Source: Lamellibrachia columna | Taxonomy: Eukaryota > Annelida > Polychaeta > Sabellida > Siboglinidae | NCBI GenBank assembly: GCA_963662155.1 | Contig: OY759274.1 | Span: 16,138,439 to 16,202,438 of the forward strand | Reading direction: 5' to 3' | DNA: 64,000 nt | In this document: one piece after another, positions 61,701-64,000 of the stretch | Numbering within the stretch: the stretch's first letter is position 1 | How the letters are laid out: the number at the start of each line of letters is the position of its first letter | The notes under the pieces: model-generated | Told to the model about the DNA's origin: nothing | The model's input: only the letters and a program-made list of their open reading frames with translations | Databases searched by the model: none | Translations under genes and position numbers: made by a program

Positions 61701-63535
61701 ACTAAGCATTGAAAATAAGGAAGAAAGGTGGGGAGGAGGGCGGATTTCAAGAGACAATTTGACACAACTTCACAATGCAGAGACTGGAGCAGGAGTGAAA
61801 GTCTCAGGCTACTGGCTCCAGTTTGAACTGGTTTCCACTGAGCCATGATTGGCTGGCTAGCACTGAGTTATACAATACATTTGGCCAAATAGTTCAGGTA
61901 TAGTCTCAGACACCAAGAGCAAGTTTAACGTAGACCTGCTTTGGGTATTTCATAAAAAAAAATTATGCATCTGGTAAGTTGCATAAATTCATATATCCAC
62001 ACACTGTCAGATGGTTGCTTGAATTTCTTTAATTGTAATCAATAATTTATTTACTTCCATGTAAAATTATGTTTCTCAAAGGTGCAATAGAAAATCAAAA
62101 TCAAAACGATATTAATGAAAAGACTTGTGTCTGATATTTTAAGCAGCAATATTCAGCTTTACAAATAAAGCATTACATGCATATATTGTCGATGTAATTA
62201 ATTTAAAATTAAGTTAAAAATACATGTCATTAATTAAAAATTCATCAGATTTGTACGGACATTGGTTTGACTTAACTTATTACTAAGTATTATACAGAAT
62301 GTTCTGAGCGATAACTACAAAGATTCTGAGTTGATTTTATCACTAACTTTGCTCATAATTAATTTTAAAATCTTTTTCAAATTGTTTTCATAAACACTAT
62401 AAAAATTAATAAATATGTAAAAATCTAAGAGGTATTTTGTTGCATGTTTTTATGCATGTTGTATGTTTGTATGCATGTTGCATGTTTGTATGCATGTTGT
62501 ATGTTTGTATGCATGTTGCATGTTTGTATGCATGTTGTATGTTTGTATGCATGTTGCATGTTTGTATGCATGTTGTATGTTTGTATGCATGTTGCATGTT
62601 TGTATGCATGTTGTATGTTTGTATGCATGTTGCATGTTTGTATGCATGTTGTATGTTTGTATGCTTGTTTTAGACTTGTACCTTGGTGTTGTGTTTCTGC
62701 CCATACGCTGCACCTGCAGCAGTGCAGGAATGTCGTCATCGTCCACCCCTAGGTGGTCGCCCATCTCCCCCTGGCGGTTCATCCTGTCAAACCTCTCCTG
62801 GAGCAATGAAAGTGTCTACACATTTTAACACATTTTCACATTTCTAAAAACAACATAAATTATATAAAATCATTTATTATAAGATTATTACATAAAATCA
62901 TTTATTATAACATTGTTATATAAAATAATCTATTATAAAACTAATATATAAAATAATTTATTATAAAATAATTCTATAAAATAATTAATAAAAAAAAATT
63001 GTATAAAATAATTTAGAATAAAATTATCCTATAATAAAAAAAAATTATTATTATATAACATAATTTATCATAAAACTATCACCTAAAATCCTGTATTATC
63101 AATTATTATAAGAGATAACACACATTCAGAGGACTTGCTAAAAATTTGCCATTAACAATAAATACAACAATTATTTCATGAGAATTTAAAAACTTACCAT
63201 ATATTTTGTCAATCATATTGAACATACACATTCAGTGTTCAAAATGTCCTCATAAAAAATGGAAACATTTTTAAATGTTGATTTTATGGCACCTCAAATA
63301 TGAACAAGCATGTTTTAAACTGGGTTTTATAAATGCAGATCAAAAATAAGGCACATCTGCTGAAAAAATGATGGTCAACCTAACGTAACCTACCTGAGCC
63401 TTGACCGTCTCCCAATCAGTCACTGGACACGTCTGTGGCCTACCCTCATGGTCTCCAGTTTTCATCATTGACCGTTCAGTAAAGTCCATCTTCTGTACAT
63501 AGGTGTGTCGAGAGTAACCTGACCGCTTGCTCACT
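30273..63535 (-). CDS. Large multi-exon gene for an IQ-motif (calmodulin-binding) protein, 5' end outside window
   Basis: Twenty exons were joined by reading GT-AG boundaries on the minus strand. Every exon length fits the phase of its neighbours and no internal stop appears, giving at least 1,059 residues ending at a stop at 30273. Residue numbers here count from the first exon seen. Residues 1-285 are basic then strongly acidic and Ser-rich. Residues 286-560 are low-complexity, Ser/Thr/Pro-rich. A partial IQ motif (VDIQRIFRG) spans an exon junction near 640-648. A long charged helix, likely coiled coil, follows (645-730). A full IQ motif (VIQRHFRGFYTRK) lies near 772-784. Residues 793-940 read like a compact conserved domain. 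The tail is Glu/Lys/Pro-rich with three 12-residue repeats of the form ..ENG.IEKK... IQ motifs bind calmodulin or myosin-type light chains, so a cytoskeletal or ciliary role is possible, but that is inference. I do not recognise the orthologue. Confidence 0.85.
31021..31173 (-). CDS. IQ-protein gene, exon 19
   Basis: A 153-base exon, acceptor TTCTCAG and donor GTTAGT. It encodes KPRLDRGLYKNEVMEVMFQL and ends PLVDGEEALKLL. This is among the most protein-like stretches of the gene. Confidence 0.85.
31385..31465. repeat. (CACACATGCATGTGTG)n alternating purine/pyrimidine repeat
   Basis: Palindromic ACACATGCATGTGTGC units, in the intron between exons 18 and 19. Confidence 0.9.
31666..31800 (-). 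CDS. IQ-protein gene, exon 18
   Basis: A 135-base exon, acceptor GCGACAG and donor GTAAGG, phase 1 in and out. It encodes YEHMFDQKCYGGEMELGELP and on to DAVDAVFR. Confidence 0.85.
31995..32280. repeat. Minisatellite, about 70-bp unit, four copies
   Basis: TGACTCCTGAAGATGACAAT then GGCCCATGAGAT and TGATGATGATCCATGATCAT repeat four times in the intron between exons 17 and 18. Confidence 0.9.
32481..32625 (-). CDS. IQ-protein gene, exon 17
   Basis: A 145-base exon, acceptor ATTTCAG and donor GTTAGT. It encodes SLLYTSSWPQFVVHYKSLM, then a basic helix (RRIQRRLGIERTQAVF) and ANDYMDERH. Confidence 0.85.
33106..33226 (-). CDS. IQ-protein gene, exon 16 (complete IQ motif)
   Basis: A 121-base exon, acceptor GATATCAG and donor GTATGG. 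It encodes FHPKFTGLDQVVLHKAAT followed by VIQRHFRGFYTRK, which fits the IQxxxRGxxxR consensus for calmodulin or light-chain binding. Confidence 0.85.
33230..34038. other. Intron between exons 15 and 16; no other feature
   Basis: AT-rich. The short plus-strand frame at 33706-33888 is not supported. Confidence 0.6.
34039..34107 (-). CDS. IQ-protein gene, exon 15
   Basis: A 69-base exon, acceptor TTTGCAG and donor GTAAGG, encoding NAINKARADQKLAIIGSHVD. Both split codons give Gln. Confidence 0.8.
34475..34640. repeat. Short tandem array, 15-16-bp unit, about ten copies
   Basis: TTGTATGACACAGTG and close variants repeat within the intron between exons 14 and 15. Confidence 0.9.
34755..34901 (-). 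CDS. IQ-protein gene, exon 14 (charged helix)
   Basis: A 147-base exon, acceptor ACTGTAG and donor GTAAGT. It encodes EYRRHLARIQNIFMREGGKD followed by a Gln/Arg-rich helix (MIRQQQMLERQQTRQSIDR), probably coiled coil. Confidence 0.85.
35128..35232 (-). CDS. IQ-protein gene, exon 13
   Basis: A 105-base exon, acceptor TTTTCAG and donor GTAGGT. It starts IFRGPVPNSHIYQYV and continues as a charged helix (DKQEREQREDERIAAV). Confidence 0.8.
35957..36018 (-). CDS. IQ-protein gene, exon 12 (start of first IQ motif)
   Basis: A 62-base exon, acceptor TATGCAG and donor GTGAGA. It encodes EQYAEAMQIQHRAKSAVDIQ. The split Arg and following IFRG complete a partial IQ motif across the junction. Confidence 0.8.
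36356..36482 (-). CDS. IQ-protein gene, exon 11
   Basis: A 127-base exon, acceptor ACCACAG and donor GTGAGT, phase 2 in and 0 out. It encodes PNEWSTTQSDPKTLSEWGD and on to YARVETP. Confidence 0.8.
37041..37100. repeat. (AT)n microsatellite
   Basis: About 60 bases of alternating AT in the intron between exons 10 and 11. Confidence 0.95.
37780..38102 (-). mobile_element. tRNA-derived SINE, same family as 4772-5089
   Basis: Minus-strand head GGTGGCATAGCAGTTAGAAC (box A) and GGGGTTCGAATCCTC (box B). The body shares GCTTTGGCAATTTCATTC with the first SINE's GCTTAGGCAATTTCGCTTA. Target duplications were not found because the 5' end runs into a minisatellite. Confidence 0.75.
38095..38422. repeat. 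GC-rich minisatellite of CCCCACCACGCCAC-type units
   Basis: Repeated 15-bp-scale units of the form GCCCCACCACGCCAC, C-rich, about 320 bases. The unit contains GCCACCACGCCCC, the complement of the neighbouring SINE's first bases. The 141-codon Pro/Thr frame here is an artefact. Confidence 0.9.
38808..38877 (-). CDS. IQ-protein gene, exon 10
   Basis: A 70-base exon needed to reconcile the phases of its neighbours (phase 1 in, 2 out). The acceptor is the second AG in ATTCAGGTCAG and the donor is GTAAGA. It encodes PSRLGTGRSFDPSPGADQ. The first AG gives an end phase that does not fit. Confidence 0.65.
38931..39070 (-). repeat. SINE 3'-part fragment with 34-bp tandem tail
   Basis: TTAGGACCGCTGAAAGCACT resembles the 37.8-kb SINE's TTGGGACTGTTCAGTGCACT. 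CTTTACACTTCACCCC with GACAAACCTGGTC then repeats three times. Confidence 0.55.
39075..41060. other. Intronic sequence, no other gene
   Basis: A TGTGTCAT-rich simple repeat lies at 39105-39195. The remainder is AT-rich and holds nothing recognised. Confidence 0.5.
41061..41188 (+). repeat. LTR-like direct repeat, copy 1
   Basis: About 128 bases from TGGCAGAGTGACCCCCACCG to TTTTGGGGGCCA recur at 42835-42963. Inside is TGTATATAAG (TATA-box-like), and AATAAA follows at 41240. The layout resembles part of an LTR, but no retroelement genes lie between. Confidence 0.6.
41417..42592 (+). mobile_element. Mutator-like (FLYWCH) element with GGACATAA terminal repeats and 9-bp TSD
   Basis: GGATACTTT lies at 41417-41425 and again at 42584-42592, each seven bases outside inverted GGACATAA-N-CCCCTCGGACATAA ends (one mismatch in 23). 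The left end continues as about seven tandem copies of the GGACATAATCCCCTCA unit (41433-41540). Nine-base TSDs are characteristic of Mutator-like elements, and the ORF inside agrees. Confidence 0.75.
41935..42583 (+). pseudogene. Truncated FLYWCH-Mutator-like transposase
   Basis: The frame contains a FLYWCH-finger tail (VIWECSNCVAFSCKAAITTD, HTHDPHD), a linker (ETIKQSLRRERAKNLPKNP) and the start of the transposase core (TWFLDGTFNV), where the first catalytic Asp lies. The frame then runs straight into the element's right inverted repeat, and codons to 42750 are flanking DNA. The rest of the DDE core is gone, so it cannot be active alone. Confidence 0.7.
42835..42963 (+). repeat. LTR-like direct repeat, copy 2
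   Basis: Near-identical to 41061-41188, including TGTATATAAGTCAGTAGTGG, with AATAAA downstream near 43036. Confidence 0.6.
43741..43776. repeat. (AT)n microsatellite
   Basis: Alternating AT, about 45 bases from the end of exon 9. Confidence 0.95.
43818..43991 (-). CDS. IQ-protein gene, exon 9
   Basis: A 174-base exon, acceptor CTGCCCAG and donor GTAGCC, phase 1 in and out. It encodes RQLRSEPDIPTEPPETGDQ then a more hydrophobic stretch (LLQKSLRVIHLGV). Confidence 0.85.
44085..44345. repeat. Duplicated block with CA-rich microsatellite
   Basis: CTTGATGATGTTTATTTACA at 44104 recurs as CTTCATGGTGTTTATTTACA at 44251. Between them is a (CACGCACGCATG)-type tract. It sits in the intron between exons 8 and 9. 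Confidence 0.75.
44575..45222 (-). CDS. IQ-protein gene, exon 8 (largest internal exon)
   Basis: A 648-base exon (215 codons plus split codons) from acceptor TATTGCAG to donor GTATTA. The protein is low-complexity, Ser/Thr/Pro/Arg-rich, with a helix-like start (LEGAEGLGAGEKSTELDM). It ends AHARKETVPKNYLNK before joining the next exon. Confidence 0.85.
45680..45860 (-). CDS. IQ-protein gene, exon 7
   Basis: A 181-base exon, acceptor TCTATTGCAG and chosen donor GTATGT, phase 0 in and 1 out. It encodes AVSTAKTNNRKLIGEIYDL then an acidic stretch. A nearer GT (GTTGTA, three bases earlier) keeps the frame but is a weaker donor, so the last codon is uncertain. Confidence 0.8.
46375..47085 (+). pseudogene. 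LINE endonuclease part (236 aa), ends early
   Basis: Starts at a Met just after an in-frame stop. Motifs: FYTNADQLRNK, HIIAINEVKPK, VITGDFNLPDINW and LGKSDHC, then a stop immediately after the SDH motif. CIYRSDGGS replaces the usual YRSPNS. Some tens of residues that normally link to the transcriptase are missing. Confidence 0.85.
47125..49356 (+). CDS. LINE reverse transcriptase part (743 aa)
   Basis: Open from 47125 with KSPGPDEIGARLL, YRPISLTSVVCKCIEKII, YMDFQKAFDTVPH, GIPQGSVLGPLLFVLYVNDL, the catalytic FADD in FLFADDIKIF, and the C-terminal LEYAIAVWYPYK and MRDLSYIERLK. The catalytic core is complete, but the separation from its endonuclease makes the element unlikely to move on its own. 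Confidence 0.9.
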   Translation: MRKECSDINWEEKFKDCKDNVNDQWEILKTVLRLLEDKCVPQKEVSNYRKGNFPLNANTRKLIRRKNRLWTRYIETRDGTKYLEYCKSRNKIRALTRKLRKEFEKNLAIQTKKNPKVFWNYYKSKTTVKQGIGELNIDHTNPKSQTTTEDEEKANILANYFSSVFTTEQTGSIPTTPKVNIKLAMDELKVTENIILLTLKELNISKSPGPDEIGARLLTELSENICLPLQKIFETSIKTSSIPDEWKDAKISAIYKKGNKKLACNYRPISLTSVVCKCIEKIIRNHIISYMKVNGLFSQKQYGFISGRSTVLQLIKILDEWTSEMDKGNYIDVIYMDFQKAFDTVPHTRLISKLKSFNIRNDLVNWIEAFITNRRQKVAVNGKESNWHKVTSGIPQGSVLGPLLFVLYVNDLPDLTKSNTFLFADDIKIFRAITNKNDQDILQQDLSILEQWSDKWLLKFHPDKCKHMEIGKNNIGENEYFMTSNNVKHSLATTDKQTDLGVIIDSKLSFDDHINQVVNKATKMTKIIRRTFQFLDTHTFLPLYKTMVRSHLEYAIAVWYPYKIKHKIAIENVQRRATKELPGMRDLSYIERLKLLKLPTLAYRRLRGDMIEVYKIMHELYDNESAPNLLKWEDVTLRSGNRGHSLKIFTQRAKINLRKNAFPLRVAEPWNSLPNSVVQARSINAFKNKLDKLWSTQAIIYDYESPLTITNGTGNYDIKIFDSEDLIMEEPTGSCDQNRHKVS
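49912..50189 (+). pseudogene. Third LINE lineage: endonuclease N-terminal part, interrupted
   Basis: Reads MFVQFNSCSLNANFENICHY, AVSETWAKTDQMSQFYLRGY and GVALYVKDSIDCS. It stops being LINE-like at the TIR element inserted at 50190 and continues at 52444. Confidence 0.8.
50190..52439. mobile_element. Palindrome-rich TIR transposon, TATA target duplication
   Basis: Long inverted repeats (over 100 bases) start TGGTACAGCCAATCTGTGTA on the left and TGTTACAGTCAATCTGCGTA on the right (complement). They contain several near-palindromes such as CAGTCATTTCGCGTAATGAC. TATA is duplicated at 50186-50189 and 52440-52443. The 2.25-kb interior has no transposase, so it is non-autonomous. Confidence 0.85.
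52444..52704 (+). pseudogene. Third LINE lineage: rest of the endonuclease
   Basis: Continues the 49912 frame: YRTPGSDLTTVCDNIDRLF, then with a frameshift CGDFNTDLLKYDSYRGTKYF and TLVDNIFTNEINRDF. It is cut off by the CR1-like copy B at 52705. Confidence 0.8.
52705..55548 (-). mobile_element. CR1-like LINE copy B, same family as copy A, broken
   Basis: Nucleotide match to copy A throughout, including the 3' (CTTGTTAAAT)2 end and upstream to ATAGATGCGTATGTTT. The match stops at 55547 where copy A continues. The reading frame is split into five pieces. Confidence 0.95.
52803..55483 (-). pseudogene. Frameshifted endonuclease-reverse transcriptase of copy B
   Basis: Five frames (55169-55483, 54468-55271, 54059-54505, 53647-54039 and 52803-53708) together cover the protein of copy A. 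A gap of about 36 bases at 53738 removes the RRQRVVVDGEVS region just before the GVPQGS motif. Other breaks are one- or two-base changes. FADD is intact. Most of the residues still match copy A, so the break-up is recent. Confidence 0.9.
55549..56230. other. Intronic sequence, nothing recognised
   Basis: This lies between copy B and the next LINE piece. It does not read as the missing transcriptase N-terminus of the third LINE lineage. Confidence 0.5.
56240..57115 (+). pseudogene. Third LINE lineage: reverse-transcriptase remains
   Basis: Frames read NYRPISLLQQFSKLLEKIFN, then CQYGFREGMSTSHSLVELLD and FIDLKNAFDTVDHQLL, a gap, then GVPQGSILGPKLFILYIN and FADDTNIF, then a tail in other frames (YSTLFLPYLLRCVEIWG). 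Many stops and frameshifts. It is probably the continuation of the element begun at 49912. Confidence 0.75.
57590..57870. repeat. Tandem repeat, about 60-bp unit, five to six copies
   Basis: GTCAGAGGTGGAGCAATGTT then ACAATGTGTCAGATGTAGCT repeats up to about 40 bases before exon 6's donor side. Confidence 0.9.
57912..58158 (-). CDS. IQ-protein gene, exon 6, acidic/Ser-rich
   Basis: Eighty-two codons between acceptor CACCCCAG and donor GTAATG, phase 2 in and 0 out. It is rich in Asp, Glu and Ser (for example DDSLSSDAQDIDDLQNDL), so probably disordered. The 12-kb intron that follows carries three LINE lineages and a TIR element. Confidence 0.85.
59068..60165. mobile_element. hAT-like non-autonomous element with 8-bp TSD
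   Basis: The left end CAGGCTTGCTAACAAATGCA matches the right end's complement CAGGCTTGTTAACAAATGCA. The flanks are identical ATTGGCAG at 59060-59067 and 60166-60173. Both subterminal zones are packed with AAATGC/GCATTT copies. There is no transposase in the 1.1-kb interior. Confidence 0.85.
60319..60358 (-). CDS. IQ-protein gene, exon 5
   Basis: A 40-base exon with acceptor TTTTCAG and donor GTAAGT. Only the phase-1 reading is open (KRSSARTTLTSE), and it fits both neighbours. A hAT-like element ends about 150 bases downstream in the following intron. Confidence 0.75.
60699..60777 (-). CDS. IQ-protein gene, exon 4
   Basis: Seventy-nine bases between acceptor TTCTTAG and donor GTATGG, phase 0 in and 1 out. 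It encodes ELVSSDDDSQVPSLEF and continues to KRIL. Confidence 0.75.
61123..61171 (-). CDS. IQ-protein gene, exon 3
   Basis: A short 49-base exon, acceptor GTTTCAG and donor GTAGGA, phase 2 in and 0 out. It encodes the basic peptide SKRSRYYRRHHAITAR. The neighbouring phases fix the frame. Confidence 0.75.
61180..62430. other. Intron between exons 2 and 3; no other gene
   Basis: The small plus-strand frame at 61266-61574 has no supporting signal. Confidence 0.55.
62440..62665. repeat. 38-bp minisatellite (two 19-bp halves), about six copies
   Basis: GTATGCATGTTGCATGTTT alternates with GTATGCATGTTGTATGTTT without interruption. The long frames on both strands are repeat artefacts. Confidence 0.95.
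62682..62797 (-). CDS. IQ-protein gene, exon 2 of those seen
   Basis: Thirty-eight codons plus two bases between acceptor TTGCTCCAG and donor GTACAA. The peptide runs ERFDRMNRQGEMGDHLG then a run of four Asp. A 38-bp minisatellite begins only about 17 bases beyond the donor. Confidence 0.8.
62830..63390. other. Intron between exons 1 and 2; (TTATAAAATAA)-rich
   Basis: Repetitive AT with ATAAAATCATTTATTATAAG variants at 62850-63090. Confidence 0.6.
63394..63535 (-). CDS. IQ-protein gene, first exon seen
   Basis: Acceptor TTTGTAG and donor GTAGGT on the minus strand enclose 47 codons (phase 2 in, phase 0 out). The peptide starts VSKRSGYSRHTYVQK and ends DWETVKAQ. One base is left over at its 5' end, so at least one further exon lies upstream. 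A 20-base candidate at 63861-63880 would fit the phase, but its acceptor is poor and I do not count it. Confidence 0.7.
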
Positions 63536-63539
63536 CTAC

Positions 63540-64000
63540 AAAATACAGCAATTCAATTGTTAACCCTTGTCTGTTTGTTGGAGTTAACCCTTTCCTTTTT
63601 ATTATTTGCAACCTTTAACAATGAGCATGCAGATACAGTTGGCTAATGTTCCATTATTTCTGCTTGTGTAAAATGCCTAGTTGATGCACAGTGTAAAAGA
63701 ACATCAATAATATGCCCACATATGCTGTATCGTGTTACCAAAAGGAATTATAAAGACATTAGATACTATTCATAACTGCAAATATATTTTTAATGCATGA
63801 AAATATAAAACATATAAAACAATTAATAAATTTATTATTGTTGTCTTTATTCTGTTTTACCTGTTGTCAAGTTTGTCTCTCTGTCATGAAGCTGTCATAA
63901 CCATCTCAGTGTTATCACTGCTGTCAAGTTGTCGACTGTGGTAGAAGTCACCAGTCACACATGATGTCACTAACATTGTCGCAGTTGTCATTGTTGATGT
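63540..64000. other. Probably intron upstream of the first exon seen
   Basis: Ends in TCA/GTC-rich repetitive sequence (63880-64000). One possible 20-base exon at 63861-63880 is discussed under the first exon. Confidence 0.4.

Noticed and set aside
62406..62828. Several 60-120-codon frames on both strands
   Set aside because: They are translations of the 38-bp minisatellite. Only the exon at 62682-62797 is supported.
1..64000. CRISPR arrays, operons or prokaryotic genes
   Set aside because: The tandem repeats lack unique spacers, and the gene structure is eukaryotic throughout.

Overview
This is an AT-rich, repeat-dense stretch of an animal nuclear genome. The evidence is: genes split into many short exons with GT-AG introns, non-LTR retrotransposons of CR1/jockey and RTE type, tRNA-headed SINEs, and DNA transposons with hallmark target-site duplications (TSDs). 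Nothing is bacterial or viral. The repeat mix and the long introns suggest a non-vertebrate animal, probably marine, but I cannot place it more closely.

Right half (about 30.2-63.6 kb). One large gene lies on the minus strand. I could join 20 exons (63535 down to the stop at 30273) with every reading-frame phase agreeing, giving at least 1,059 residues; its 5' end is outside the window. It encodes an acidic/Ser-rich N-terminal half, two IQ (calmodulin-binding) motifs, a conserved-looking C-terminal region and a Glu/Lys-rich tail. I do not recognise a named orthologue. Its introns hold most of the transposons of this half.

Left half (0-30 kb). This is mainly repeats and decayed copies. It holds: a decayed but intron-containing KCTD3/SHKBP1-like WD-repeat copy (9.7-11.4 kb, possibly also 20.7-20.9 kb, minus strand); an almost intact CR1-like LINE (14.34-17.28 kb, minus); RTE-like and other LINE fragments; a 77-bp tandem array; a tRNA-SINE with an 18-bp TSD; a TA-flanked MITE; and a hAT-like element (22740-24891) with a second, Mutator-like element nested in it. 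A few orphan exon-like segments (12.8-13.1, 27.5-28.0 and 11.0-11.1 kb) look coding but are unidentified.

The transposons show how the window was built. In the 12-kb intron 45861-57911, a LINE endonuclease was split by a palindrome-rich terminal-inverted-repeat (TIR) element, and removing that element plus one TATA copy restores the LINE frame exactly. A frameshifted second copy of the CR1-like LINE landed just beyond. Two hAT-like elements (8-bp TSDs, ends beginning CAGGC-TG) and two FLYWCH/Mutator-like remnants (ends built of GGACAT...CCCC repeats) recur in separate places. All calls are by reading the sequence; no database search was possible.
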